From Bradyrhizobium sp. WBOS07 (GTDB lineage Bacteria; Pseudomonadota; Alphaproteobacteria; Rhizobiales; Xanthobacteraceae), in contig NZ_CP029008.1 in NCBI RefSeq assembly GCF_024585165.1, positions 2,356,001 to 2,420,000 of the forward strand: a stretch of 64,000 nt of DNA, read 5' to 3'. Below the pieces are notes generated by a model. That model searched no databases. It was not told where the DNA came from and saw nothing but the letters and a program-made list of their open reading frames with translations. This document shows positions 38,652 through 47,780 of this stretch, piece after piece (the stretch's first letter is position 1; every line of letters starts with the position of its first letter). Both the position numbers and the translations under genes were made by a program.

Positions 38652-40256
38652 CTAGATCGGCACGCTCTGCGGCCGCTTCCACCGCACCCACCCCGCGACG
38701 ATCAGCCGGGTCAGGGTGAAGGCGGTGAACACCGTGGTGATGATGCCGATGCCGAGCGTCACGGCAAAGCCGCGCACCGGGCCGGTGCCGATGTAGAACA
38801 GCACCGCGGCGGCAATGAAGGTGGTGATGTTGGAATCGAGGATGGTCGCGAGCGCCCGCTTGAAGCCGGCATCGATCGCCGAGATCGCGTTGCGGCCGCC
38901 GCGCAGCTCCTCACGGATGCGCTCGTAGATCAGCACGTTGGAATCCACCGCGATGCCGACGGTGAGCACGATGCCGGCGATGCCGGGCAGCGTCAGCGTG
39001 GCGTTGAGCAGTGACAGCAGGCCGAAGATCATGGCGACGTTGATGGCCACCGCGATGTTTGCGAACACCCCGAACAGCCGGTAGGTCAGCAGCATGAAGA
39101 TGACGACGAGGATGGAGCCGACGTAAGCCGCCAGCTCGCCCTTCTCGATCGAATCCTGGCCGAGTCCCGGACCGACAGTGCGCTCCTCGACCACCGTGAG
39201 CGGCGCCGGCAGCGCGCCGGCGCGCATCAGGATCGCGAGATCGTTGGCGGACTGGACCGTGAAGCTGCCCGAGATCTGGCCCTGACCGCCGGTGATCGGC
39301 TCGTTGATCCGGGGCGCGGAGATCACCTTGTTGTCGAGCACGATCGCGAAAGGCAGCCCGACATTCTCTTGCGTGGCCTGCCCGAACTTGCGCGCGCCCG
39401 AAGTATTGAACTTGAAGCTGACGACCGGCTCGCTGGTACGCTGGTCGAAGGTCGCCTGGGCATCGATCAAATCGCCGCCGGCGACCAGGACCTGCTTCTT
39501 GACCACATAGGGCGTCGGCGGCGGCGACGCGCTCATCAGCAGCTCGGAATCCGGCGGCAACCTGCCCTGCTGCGCCTGGTCCGGCGACACGGTGGTGTCG
39601 ACCATGCGGAATTCCATCTTGGCGGTCTCGCCGAGCAGCTTCTTCAGACGGGTCGGATCCTGCAGGCCGGGGACCTGCACCAGGATGCGGTCATTGCCCT
39701 GGCGCTGAATCACGGGCTCGACGGTGCCGAGCTCGTTGACGCGGCGTTCGACGATCTGGATCGACTGCTCGATGGTCTTGCGCAGGCGATCGAGCATGGC
39801 AGCCTGCGGGACGCTGAGGCGGATCACCCCGCCGCCGGCATCGGTCACCTCGAGGTCGCGCTGACCGCTCGATCCCATCAGGCCGCCCAGCGGCTGAGAC
39901 AATTCGCGCAGCTTGGCGAGCGCCGCCTGAACGTCGGATTCCTTGGTGATACGAACTTCGGCCGCGTCGTTGCGCACGGTGACGCCGCCGGTGAAGCCGA
40001 TCTTGGCATCGCGCAGCGTCCGGCGGACGTCGTCGCGGACCTGATCCAGCCGTTCCTTCTTCACGTAATTGGAGTCGACCTCAAGCAGCAGGTAGGAGCC
40101 GCCCTGAAGGTCGAGGCCGAGCACCAGCCGGCGCTGCGCCCAGGCCGGCCAGGTCTTGACCTGGGCCTCGGGGAAGAAGTTCGGGACCGCGCAGAGGCAC
40201 ACGATCAGCGCCGTCAGGATGATCCCGAGCGCCCTCCACCGCGTGAAATACAACAT
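38652..40256 (-). CDS. secD: Protein translocase subunit SecD
   Basis: 534 residues. TM1 (ALGIILTALIVCLCAV), then the long periplasmic P1 domain (LVLGLDLQGGSYLLLEVD; QRQGNDRILVQVPGLQDP), then a C-terminal five-helix RND-type membrane part with YVGSILVVIFMLLTYRLFG and the conserved VGIAVDSNVLIYERIREELR. Works with SecF and YajC as the auxiliary Sec complex. The 47-bp gap to yajC and 11-bp gap to secF indicate one transcript. Confidence 0.97.
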   Translation of the reverse strand: MLYFTRWRALGIILTALIVCLCAVPNFFPEAQVKTWPAWAQRRLVLGLDLQGGSYLLLEVDSNYVKKERLDQVRDDVRRTLRDAKIGFTGGVTVRNDAAEVRITKESDVQAALAKLRELSQPLGGLMGSSGQRDLEVTDAGGGVIRLSVPQAAMLDRLRKTIEQSIQIVERRVNELGTVEPVIQRQGNDRILVQVPGLQDPTRLKKLLGETAKMEFRMVDTTVSPDQAQQGRLPPDSELLMSASPPPTPYVVKKQVLVAGGDLIDAQATFDQRTSEPVVSFKFNTSGARKFGQATQENVGLPFAIVLDNKVISAPRINEPITGGQGQISGSFTVQSANDLAILMRAGALPAPLTVVEERTVGPGLGQDSIEKGELAAYVGSILVVIFMLLTYRLFGVFANIAVAINVAMIFGLLSLLNATLTLPGIAGIVLTVGIAVDSNVLIYERIREELRGGRNAISAIDAGFKRALATILDSNITTFIAAAVLFYIGTGPVRGFAVTLGIGIITTVFTAFTLTRLIVAGWVRWKRPQSVPI

Positions 40257-40303
40257 CGACTGGACCTGTCAGATCAGGAGACTTGAGATGCTCGCGAACG
40301 CGT

Positions 40304-40693
40304 TCACTTCGACGCGGCGTCGTCCTTGGCACTATCCTTGGCGGCGTCCTTCGCGCTGTCCTTGGATTCCTTCGCCGGCTCGCCCTTGGCGCGCACGCCG
40401 GAGATCATCTGGCGCATCTGCCGCACCCGCACGCCGTCGGAAATCTCGAACTCGATCTGGTCGTCGTCGACGACCTTGGTGACCTTGCCGACGAGGCCGC
40501 CCGAAGTCACGACGGTGTCGCCGCGGCGGATGTTCTTCACGAGGTCGGCGTGCTCGCGGACCTTCTTCTGCTGCGGACGCAGAATCAGGAAGTACATGAT
40601 CACGAAGATCAGGGCGAACGGCAGCAGCGACATCAACATGCTGTTGGTGTCACCGGCGCCCGCGGCCTGGGCATACGCAGGGGTAATCAGCAT
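40304..40693 (-). CDS. yajC: Preprotein translocase subunit YajC
   Basis: 129 residues from ATG 40693 (MLITPAYAQAAGAGD). One membrane helix LLPFALIFVIMYFLILRPQQKK, the YajC signature, is followed by the cytosolic domain RGDTVVTSGGLVGKV. The tail is a highly charged AKDSAKDAAKD repeat not seen in short YajC proteins. First gene of the yajC-secD-secF operon. Confidence 0.94.
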   Translation of the reverse strand: MLITPAYAQAAGAGDTNSMLMSLLPFALIFVIMYFLILRPQQKKVREHADLVKNIRRGDTVVTSGGLVGKVTKVVDDDQIEFEISDGVRVRQMRQMISGVRAKGEPAKESKDSAKDAAKDSAKDDAASK

Positions 40694-40875
40694 TCGGACG
40701 ATCCTCGTGAGAAACGGGGGAAAACCGGTCAGGCCTTCAAAGGCAACCGGTTCGGTCAAATTCGCGCGGACTATAGCGGCCATTGCCCCAATTGCAACGC
40801 TGCCAGACCGCCCTTTTAGCCACCTTGCGGCGGCCCCTCAGGCCCGATAAGGCTGCGTTCTCAGGAACTTCGGAC

Positions 40876-41880
40876 ATGCCCAAAAACCCCAGCAAAAGCC
40901 CGGCCGGCAAAGGCCCCCGCACCCCTGCCGGAAAGCCGGCCCGCGTCGCGGCAAATCGCCCCAAGGGCAGTCCCAAGAGGACCGTCAAAGCCCCTCGCGC
41001 GGCAGCGCCCAACCTGTCCCAGGAGCGCATCGTCCGCGCGCTGGAGACCATTGCGGCGCATCTCTCCGCCCAGGCCAAGCCGGCCGTCTCCCCCGAGTCG
41101 TTCGAACGGGCGGATGCCTATGTCTGGCACCCCGACGGCCGCCTCGCGCCCGTGCCGCGGGTCAGCCGCGTCGAGCTATTCCTGCTCAAGGGCATCGACC
41201 GGATGCGCGACATCCTGATGGAGAACACCGAGCGGTTCGCGGGCGGCCTGCCCGCCAACAACGCCCTGCTCTGGGGCGCGCGCGGCATGGGCAAATCGTC
41301 GCTGGTGAAGGCCGCGCATGCCAGCATCAACGCGGACCGCAAGCTGGCTGAGCGGCTGAAGCTGATCGAGATCCATCGCGAGGACATCGAAACGCTGCCG
41401 ATGCTGATGGAGAAGCTTCGCGACGCCAGCTTCCGCTTCATCGTGTTCATCGACGACCTCTCCTTCGACGGCAATGACGCGTCCTACAAATCGCTCAAGG
41501 CCGTGCTCGAAGGCGGCATCGAGGGCCGGCCCGAGAACGTCATCCTCTACGCCACCTCCAACCGCCGTCATCTGCTGGCGCGCGACATGATCGAGAATGA
41601 GCGCTCGACCGCGATCAATCCCGGCGAAGCCGTCGAGGAGAAGGTGTCGCTGTCCGATCGCTTCGGCCTCTGGCTCGGCTTCCACCGTTGCAGCCAGGAC
41701 GAATACCTCGCCATGGTGCGCGGCTATTGCAGCCATTTCGGCGTCAAGGTCGACGACGAGGCGCTGGAGCGGGAGGCGCTGGAATGGTCGACCACCCGCG
41801 GCTCGCGCTCGGGCCGCGTCGCCTGGCAATTCGTGCAGGAGCTGGCGGGCCGGCTCGGCGTGAAGCTGACGGCGAAGTAG
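40876..41880 (+). CDS. DUF815-family AAA ATPase
   Basis: 334 residues from the ATG at 40876. A basic, disordered Lys/Pro/Ala-rich head (about 60 residues) precedes a DUF815 AAA core: NNALLWGARGMGKSSLVKA (Walker A), FRFIVFIDDLSFD (Walker B) and NVILYATSNRRHLL (sensor 1). The start is divergent from yajC. Function unknown; family members are often near protein-export or cell-envelope genes. Confidence 0.88.
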   Translation: MPKNPSKSPAGKGPRTPAGKPARVAANRPKGSPKRTVKAPRAAAPNLSQERIVRALETIAAHLSAQAKPAVSPESFERADAYVWHPDGRLAPVPRVSRVELFLLKGIDRMRDILMENTERFAGGLPANNALLWGARGMGKSSLVKAAHASINADRKLAERLKLIEIHREDIETLPMLMEKLRDASFRFIVFIDDLSFDGNDASYKSLKAVLEGGIEGRPENVILYATSNRRHLLARDMIENERSTAINPGEAVEEKVSLSDRFGLWLGFHRCSQDEYLAMVRGYCSHFGVKVDDEALEREALEWSTTRGSRSGRVAWQFVQELAGRLGVKLTAK

Positions 41881-41905
41881 CGGAAGCCGTCGCCGTGCCT
41901 GGCTC

Positions 41906-42010
41906 TGTCATTCCCCGCGCAGGCGGGGAATCCAGTACGCCGCGGCTTATCGGCTCAACAATGACTATCTCTGGAATACTGGATCGCCCGGTCCAAGCCG
42001 GGCGATGACA
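41906..42010. repeat. Dispersed repeat, family 2 copy 1
   Basis: About 105 bp starting TGTCATTCCCCGC and ending GGGCGATGACA, with complementary ends and inner hairpins (CCCCGCGCAGGCGGGG; GCCCGGTCCAAGCCGGGC) around a conserved GGAATACTGGATC core. Other copies: 47660-47762 and 63896-63998. All lie between genes. Confidence 0.9.
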
Positions 42011-42050
42011 GTGCGCTTGTTGTGATTGCGTGCCCTACTCTGCGTAGGCC

Positions 42051-43430
42051 TCACGCCCCGTTCAGGAATTGAAGCGGGTCAACCGGGCTCGATCCCTTGC
42101 GGATCTCAAAGTGGAGCTGCGGCGACGCCACCTCCCCGGATTGACCCGACTTGGCAATGACCTGACCGCGCTTGATGGTGTCGCCGCGCTTCACCAACAG
42201 CTCACTCGCATGGGCATATGCGGTGACGTAGCCGTTGGAGTGCCGAACCAGGACCAGATTGCCGTAACCTTTCAGCTCGTTGCCGGAATAGGCGACGACG
42301 CCGTCTTCGGCCGCCTTGACCGGCGTCCCCTCGGGCACCGCGACATTGATGCCGTCGTTGGACTTGCCGTTGGTCTTGGCGCCGTAGCTCGTGACCACCT
42401 TGCCGCGCACCGGCCAGCGGAAGGTCGGCAGCGCGCTGGTGGTCTCCGCAGCCTTCGCCGGGGTCTCGGCGGGCTTCTCTTCAACATTGGTGGTGGCCTG
42501 GGCGAGGCGCGCGCTCTGCACGGGTGCGCCGGCCGCAGCTATCTTGGTGGCGGGCGCGGGAGCGGCTGCAACGGGCTGCAACGTCCCCGCAACCGGGGCC
42601 GCCGTGACAGGAGCTGCGGCAACCGGCGCCGCCATGGCGGCGGTCTTTGCGCCGGGCACGGTCAGCTTGGTGCCGAGCTTCAGCTTGGCCGAGGGATCAA
42701 GACCGTTGGCACGGGCAAGCTCAGCCGACGAGATATGGTTCTTGCGGGCAATGCTGGCGAGCGTGTCGCCACGATTGACGAAGTGCGTGCTCGGCGGCGC
42801 AGCCATGACGGCAACCGGCTTCGCGGCAGGAGCTGCCGCGACCGGAGTTGACGCCGGCGCCGCGGCCGTCGCCGGATGCGGAATGATCAGCTGCTGGCCG
42901 GGCGACAGCGCGCGCGGACCCTTGTAGCCGTTGGCGGCCAGGATCGCCTGCGGCGTGACGCGATAGCGCTTGGCGAGCACCTCGAGCGTATCGCTGGTGC
43001 CGACGATGATCTTGGTCCCGCCGGCCGGCTGGGCAGCTGCGACCGAGCGCGGCGGCACGGTGGCCGTGGTCTCCAGATGCGGCTGCGCCGGCGGCGCGTA
43101 GGAGCTGACGCCACGCCCGCCTCCGGACACCCCGCCACCTGCCGCGACGGGATAGGATTGCGGGGCGGAGACCGCCGGGGGCGGCAAGGGCTGCGACTGA
43201 TAGGCGCCGGGCTGGGTCTGCGGCCGCGCATATTGCGGCAGCTCGCGCTGCGGCGGCGGGGCCTGCTGCACGGTACCGGTCGCTTCGGAGGAGAAGGGAT
43301 TGGAGAAATTCGACTGGGACAGCCGCGACGACATGTCGGCGCTGCACCCTGCGAAGCTGAAGGAGATCAGCGCCAGCACCGCGACCTGCGGTACGCGGCG
43401 CGAGTAAAGCAACTCGGCGACAGCGGACAT
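42051..43430 (-). CDS. nlpD: NlpD-like lipoprotein with LysM repeats and degenerate LytM domain
   Basis: 459 residues. The lipobox SFSFAGC at about residue 30 makes it lipid-anchored. Two LysM modules (DTLEVLAKRYRVTPQAILAAN; DTLASIARKNHISSAELARAN) are linked by Ala/Pro-rich segments, then an M23/LytM domain. LytM enzymes need His and Asp in the HxGID motif; here it reads DGINVAVPEGTP, so both are replaced, while LHFE and YAHA remain. This makes it a likely amidase activator like E. coli NlpD rather than a hydrolase. Neighbour order with pcm and surE is the classical one. Confidence 0.92.
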   Translation of the reverse strand: MSAVAELLYSRRVPQVAVLALISFSFAGCSADMSSRLSQSNFSNPFSSEATGTVQQAPPPQRELPQYARPQTQPGAYQSQPLPPPAVSAPQSYPVAAGGGVSGGGRGVSSYAPPAQPHLETTATVPPRSVAAAQPAGGTKIIVGTSDTLEVLAKRYRVTPQAILAANGYKGPRALSPGQQLIIPHPATAAAPASTPVAAAPAAKPVAVMAAPPSTHFVNRGDTLASIARKNHISSAELARANGLDPSAKLKLGTKLTVPGAKTAAMAAPVAAAPVTAAPVAGTLQPVAAAPAPATKIAAAGAPVQSARLAQATTNVEEKPAETPAKAAETTSALPTFRWPVRGKVVTSYGAKTNGKSNDGINVAVPEGTPVKAAEDGVVAYSGNELKGYGNLVLVRHSNGYVTAYAHASELLVKRGDTIKRGQVIAKSGQSGEVASPQLHFEIRKGSSPVDPLQFLNGA

Positions 43431-43539
43431 GGTTACTCACTCGTACGCAACAGAACTGGTGTTTTAAGTAAACACGCGCCGAGTAAATAACGGCTTAACC
43501 CTCCCAATAAGATGTTGGCCGCAAAGCCGATCCGGAAAT

Positions 43540-44190
43540 CTACAGCTCCCGCGCCACCCCGGGCAGCGCCGGCACGAAGCGGACATCGACCAGTTCCTTG
43601 CGCTCGATCCCCACCGCGCTCCGGCTCAGGCGGATCAGCGTCTGCACGCCCTGATGCGGGCCGACCGGCGCGATCAGGATGCCGCCAACCTCCAGCCGCT
43701 CGACCAGATTCTCCGGGATCTGCTCCATCGCGGCGGTGACGATGATGCGATCGAACGGGCCGATATTGGGCGGCAGGTTGAGGCCGTCGCCAAGCATCAC
43801 CTCGATATTGTGACAGCCGAGCTTTTCGAGCCGGGCGCGCGCCGTGTCCGCAAGTCTGCGATAGCGCTCGACCGACAGGACCTGGCCGGCGAGCCGCGAC
43901 AGCACGGCCGCCTGATAACCGGAACCGGTGCCGATCTCGAGCACCCGGTGCTGCTTCTGGAGCTGCAGCTGCTCGGTCATGTAGGCCACGACGAAAGGCT
44001 GGCTGATGGTCTGGCCGCAGGCGATCGGCAGCGCGCTGTCCCGGTAGGCGCCGTCGCGGTCGGCCTCATCGACGAATTGCTCGCGCGGCACCTCCTCCAT
44101 GGTTCGCAGCACCGCCTGATCGCTGATGCCCCGACGCCTCAGCGTGAGCTGAAACATCATCTTTTCCGGCGGGTGCTGATGGGAGGTCAT
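43540..44190 (-). CDS. pcm: Protein-L-isoaspartate O-methyltransferase
   Basis: Methylates isoaspartyl sites in aged proteins. 216 residues. SAM-binding motif [15 protein letters not shown]; the family-specific [14 protein letters not shown] and [17 protein letters not shown] are present. The conventional order nlpD-pcm-surE is kept, but a receiver-domain gene lies on the opposite strand between pcm and surE. Confidence 0.95.
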   Translation of the reverse strand: MTSHQHPPEKMMFQLTLRRRGISDQAVLRTMEEVPREQFVDEADRDGAYRDSALPIACGQTISQPFVVAYMTEQLQLQKQHRVLEIGTGSGYQAAVLSRLAGQVLSVERYRRLADTARARLEKLGCHNIEVMLGDGLNLPPNIGPFDRIIVTAAMEQIPENLVERLEVGGILIAPVGPHQGVQTLIRLSRSAVGIERKELVDVRFVPALPGVAREL

Positions 44191-44417
44191 TACCTGCTTG
44201 TACTGTCTTGGCCGGCCCGGCGGGCTCGAGCCCGGGCGGGAGAATCCATGTTCCTGCTCAGGAACTCATGATAGCCTTCCTCTAGAGCATTTAACCACAG
44301 ATTGGATTGCCGCGGACGAGCTGCGATGACCATTTTCAGGTATCCGTTGGTCGAAACGCGCATTGCGTCAATTCGCGTTATCTGCGAACGTTTTTGGCAA
44401 TGGGCAAGGACTCAACC

Positions 44418-44789
44418 ATGACCGCGACAGGGCTTTCCGGCCGCTCTGTATTCCTCGTCGAGGACGAGGTGATGATCAGGATGATGGTAGCGGACATGCT
44501 CGAGGAGCTCGGCTACAAGGTCGCAGCCGAGGCGGGCGACATCACCGAGGCCATGCGGCTCGCCCAGGCGACCGAGTTCGACATCGCCATTCTCGACGTC
44601 AACGTCAACGGCAAGGTCATCTCGCCGGTCGCCGACGTGATCCAGGCCAAGGGCTGCCCGTTCATTTTCGCCACCGGCTACGGCTCATCCGGCCTGCCCG
44701 AGCAGTACCGCGACCGGCCGGCGCTCCAGAAGCCGTTTCAGCTCGACGCGCTCGGCAAGACCATCGAAGCCGCGCTCCGCGGCGAATAG
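44418..44789 (+). CDS. Single-domain response regulator
   Basis: 123 residues from the ATG at 44418, with AAGGA upstream. Receiver features: acidic pair in FLVEDEVMIR, phospho-acceptor Asp in FDIAILDVNVNG, the Thr/Ser switch FATGYGSSG and the Lys in LQKPFQLDAL. There is no output domain and no cognate kinase alongside. It is inserted against the direction of its pcm and surE neighbours and probably acts in a phosphorelay. Confidence 0.9.
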   Translation: MTATGLSGRSVFLVEDEVMIRMMVADMLEELGYKVAAEAGDITEAMRLAQATEFDIAILDVNVNGKVISPVADVIQAKGCPFIFATGYGSSGLPEQYRDRPALQKPFQLDALGKTIEAALRGE

Positions 44790-44792
44790 GCG

Positions 44793-45560
44793 CTATTTCA
44801 GCATCGCGCTGAGCTCTTCCGAAAAAGCCTCATTGGTGCGATCGAGCCTCAGCGGCGTGACCGAGACGTAGCGCTCGCGCAGCGCCGCCAGATCGGTGCC
44901 GTCGGCCGGCGTGTCCATCATCGCGGCGCGCTCGAAGCCGATCCAGAAATAGGGATTGCCGCGGCCGTCCTTGCGCTCGTCGACCCGCAGGAAACCGAGA
45001 TTGCGCTTGCCCTGGCGGGTGACGCGGATGCCGAGCACATCCTCCGGCGCGCAGGACGGGAAGTTGACGTTGATGACGGTGTCCTTCGGAACGCCGGCGG
45101 CAATCACCTTGCGCACGATGTCGGGCCCGAACTTGCGCGCGGTGTCCCACGGCGGGCGCTCGCGGGTTTCGAGGCTGAACTCCTGCGACAGCGCGAACGA
45201 CGGCAGCCCCAGGATGGTCCCCTCCAGCGCCCCGGCGATGGTGCCGGAATAGACCACGTCCTCGGCGACGTTGCGGCCCTTGTTGACCCCGGACAGCACG
45301 ACGTCGGGCAGCTTGGGTTCAAGGATATGGCGCGCGCCCATGATGACGCAGTCGGTCGGCGTGCCGCGCACGGCAAAATGCCGGGGTCCGACCTCGCGCA
45401 GGCGCAACGGATCGTTCAACGACAGCGAATGCGACACGCCGGACTGGTCGAGCTCGGGCGCCACCACCCAGACGTCGTCGGACAGAGCGCGCGCGATCTC
45501 CTCGACGATCTTGAGGCCGGGGGCGTGGATACCGTCGTCATTGGTGCAGAGAATGCGCAT
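44793..45560 (-). CDS. surE: 5'/3'-nucleotidase SurE
   Basis: Metal-dependent nucleotidase active on nucleoside monophosphates, linked to stationary-phase survival. 255 residues. The metal site is CTNDDGIHAPG (Asp8, Asp9), with SGVSHSLSL and LSGVNKGRNVAEDVVYSGT further on. Its stop is 3 bp from the stop of the convergent response regulator. Confidence 0.96.
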   Translation of the reverse strand: MRILCTNDDGIHAPGLKIVEEIARALSDDVWVVAPELDQSGVSHSLSLNDPLRLREVGPRHFAVRGTPTDCVIMGARHILEPKLPDVVLSGVNKGRNVAEDVVYSGTIAGALEGTILGLPSFALSQEFSLETRERPPWDTARKFGPDIVRKVIAAGVPKDTVINVNFPSCAPEDVLGIRVTRQGKRNLGFLRVDERKDGRGNPYFWIGFERAAMMDTPADGTDLAALRERYVSVTPLRLDRTNEAFSEELSAMLK

Positions 45561-45668
45561 GCGAAAGGTTCGATTCCGAAAAAGGGGGTTTGAGCCGTCT
45601 TATCCGGCTGGGGGCGATCAGGCAAACTGGGCGATTGCGGTCCGATGGCAGGTTCCCGGCGGGGCCTG

Positions 45669-46049
45669 TCAGCGGCGGATGCGCCATTGCGGCAGGAAGC
45701 GCGCCAGCCGGCCTTCCGCCCGCAGCTGCATCGCCGGTACGGCCGGGCTCACGACGGGGGTCTCGATCACGCCGAGCGCCTTCAGCTGCGCGACCAACGG
45801 GTCCGACGCCGGCTCCTGCCGAAAGCGCTCGCGGGCCACCGTCAGCGCCTTGTCGAAATCGGCAGCATTCACGCCGGGCTTGGCCCGCCGGCTCTGCACG
45901 AGATCGTCGTCCCAGAGCCGCGCGATCTCGATGTCGAGCACGCCGCGCAGGCGCTGATCGACGGCCTGGATGCCGGCCCCCGTCACCGCCCATTGTCGGC
46001 CGACCCAGAAGATGTCGCGGTGCAAGGCCATGAAGCGGGGGGTTCGCAT
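45669..46049 (-). CDS. Conserved hypothetical protein between surE and serS
   Basis: About 126 residues from ATG 46049; another ATG at 46031 gives MALHRDIFWVGRQWAVTGAG. Hydrophilic, no signal or membrane segment, with basic ends (FLPQWRIRR at the C-terminus). A repeated WVGRQWAVTG/IQAVDQRL pattern suggests a small helical protein. Same strand as the serS-surE row, so likely in that transcript. Function unknown. Confidence 0.6.
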   Translation of the reverse strand: MRTPRFMALHRDIFWVGRQWAVTGAGIQAVDQRLRGVLDIEIARLWDDDLVQSRRAKPGVNAADFDKALTVARERFRQEPASDPLVAQLKALGVIETPVVSPAVPAMQLRAEGRLARFLPQWRIRR

Positions 46050-46155
46050 TGTCGAGGGGCCGGCAGGATAACCGGCCGCCCGGTCTTCGCAACGCAATTC
46101 TCGTCATGCCGCGTCTTCTTGACGCGAACCGGTACCCACTTCGCTCGAAAACGCT

Positions 46156-47586
46156 TTAGTCGCGCGCGATCACCTTCACTCCGCCCATATAGGGCTGGAG
46201 CACGTCGGGGACCGCAATCGAGCCGTCCTCCTGCTGATAGGTCTCCATCACGGCGATCAGCGCGCGGCCGACCGCGGTGCCGGAGCCGTTCAGCGTGTGC
46301 ACGAAACGCGGCTTGCCGTCGGGGCCGCGCGAGCGCGCATCCATCCGCCGCGCCTGGAAGTCGCCGCAGACCGAGCAGCTGGAAATCTCGCGGAACATGC
46401 CGCCCTCGCCCTGCCCGGGCATCCAGACCTCGATGTCATAGGTTTTTTGCGACGAGAAGCCCATGTCCCCCGCGCACAGCGTCATCACGCGATAATGCAG
46501 GTCGAGCTTCTGCAGCACCTGCTCGGCGCAGGAGAGCATCCGCTCCAGCTCGTCCTTGCTCACTTCCGGCGTCGTGATCGAGACCAGCTCGACCTTGGTG
46601 AACTGGTGCTGGCGGATCATGCCGCGCGTGTCGCGCCCGGCAGCCCCCGCCTCCGCGCGGAAGCAAGGCGTCAGCGCGGTGAGCCGCATCGGCAATTGCT
46701 TCTCGTCGAGAATGGATTCGCGGACGAGATTGGTGAGCGCCACCTCCGCGGTGGGGATCAGCCAGCGACGGTCAGGATTATGCTTGTATACAAAACCCAA
46801 TACTTCATGCTTCGCTTCGCGTGCATCCGGAACGCCGTTCTCTTCGACAAAATCCAAGATGTGCTGCTTGGCAAGGTCCAAATTTACGTAGGCGTTCCGT
46901 ACCTGATCATCCTCAGTTTCCACTCGGAATTGATCAGCGCTGAACTTGGGTAGCTGTGCAGTGCCGAACATCACCGCATCGCGGACCATGAGCGGCGGAT
47001 TGATCTCGGTGTAGCCGTGCTCGGTGGTGTGCAGGTCGAGCATGAACTGGCCGATCGCACGTTCGAGCCGGGCGAGGCCCTTCTTCAGCACGACGAAGCG
47101 CGCGCCGGAGAGCTTGGCCGCCGCCTCGAAATCCATGTAGCCGAGCGCGGTGCCGAGATCATCATGCAGCTTCGGCGTGAAGCTGTAATTGCGCTTGTTG
47201 CCGAACACATGGCGCTGCACGTTGCCCTGCTCGTCGACGCCATCGGGCACCTCATCGAACGGAATGTTCGGAATCGCCGACAGCTCTTTGGTCAGCTCGT
47301 CGTCGGCGGCCTTCGCGGCGGCTTCGAGCTCAGGCATCGTGGTCTTGAGCTCGGCGACCTCGGCCATCAGCTTGGCGGCGCGCGCCTCGTCCTTGGCCTT
47401 CTTGGCGTCACCGATCTCCTTGGACGCCGCGTTGCGCCGCGCCTGCGCCTGCTCGGAGGCGAGGATCGCAGCACGGCGCTTCTCGTCGATCGCCAGCAGC
47501 GAGCTCGACATCGGCTTCAAACCGCGCCGTGCGAGACCAGCGTCGAAGGCTTGCGGATTGTCGCGGATCGATTTGATGTCGTGCAT
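46156..47586 (-). CDS. serS: Seryl-tRNA synthetase with an extra insertion
   Basis: Charges tRNA-Ser. 476 residues, about 45 longer than typical bacterial enzymes. The N-terminal coiled-coil (about residues 30-105) and class II core are intact: [49 protein letters not shown] (motif 2) and [20 protein letters not shown] (motif 3). Between QFRVE and RWLIPTAEV, about residues 221-268 form an additional hydrophilic helix-rich segment. The DNA there (about 46770-46960) has GC near 50%, below the rest of the gene. Confidence 0.95.
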   Translation of the reverse strand: MHDIKSIRDNPQAFDAGLARRGLKPMSSSLLAIDEKRRAAILASEQAQARRNAASKEIGDAKKAKDEARAAKLMAEVAELKTTMPELEAAAKAADDELTKELSAIPNIPFDEVPDGVDEQGNVQRHVFGNKRNYSFTPKLHDDLGTALGYMDFEAAAKLSGARFVVLKKGLARLERAIGQFMLDLHTTEHGYTEINPPLMVRDAVMFGTAQLPKFSADQFRVETEDDQVRNAYVNLDLAKQHILDFVEENGVPDAREAKHEVLGFVYKHNPDRRWLIPTAEVALTNLVRESILDEKQLPMRLTALTPCFRAEAGAAGRDTRGMIRQHQFTKVELVSITTPEVSKDELERMLSCAEQVLQKLDLHYRVMTLCAGDMGFSSQKTYDIEVWMPGQGEGGMFREISSCSVCGDFQARRMDARSRGPDGKPRFVHTLNGSGTAVGRALIAVMETYQQEDGSIAVPDVLQPYMGGVKVIARD

Positions 47587-47659
47587 GGCTGTGGTCCTGG
47601 ATCAGCGCGTAGACGTACACGGGAAACGTTGTACGGCAGCGCGCCTCCCCTAGCACAGC

Positions 47660-47762
47660 TGTCATCATCCGCGAAGGCGGATGATCCAGTATTCCAAAGA
47701 CGGCAGTGATTTCACGAGAGGCCGCGGCGTACTGGATTCCCCGCTTTCGCGGGGGAATGACA
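47660..47762. repeat. Dispersed repeat, family 2 copy 2
   Basis: Same element as 41906-42010, in the opposite orientation (TGTCATCATCCGCG to CGGGGGAATGACA). Between serS and tatC. Confidence 0.88.
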
Positions 47763-47780
47763 CCGGTGGGCTTGGTCGCC

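Noticed and set aside
46770..46965. Intein in SerRS
   Set aside because: The insert is too short and lacks intein splice motifs such as a leading Cys/Ser block and terminal His-Asn.
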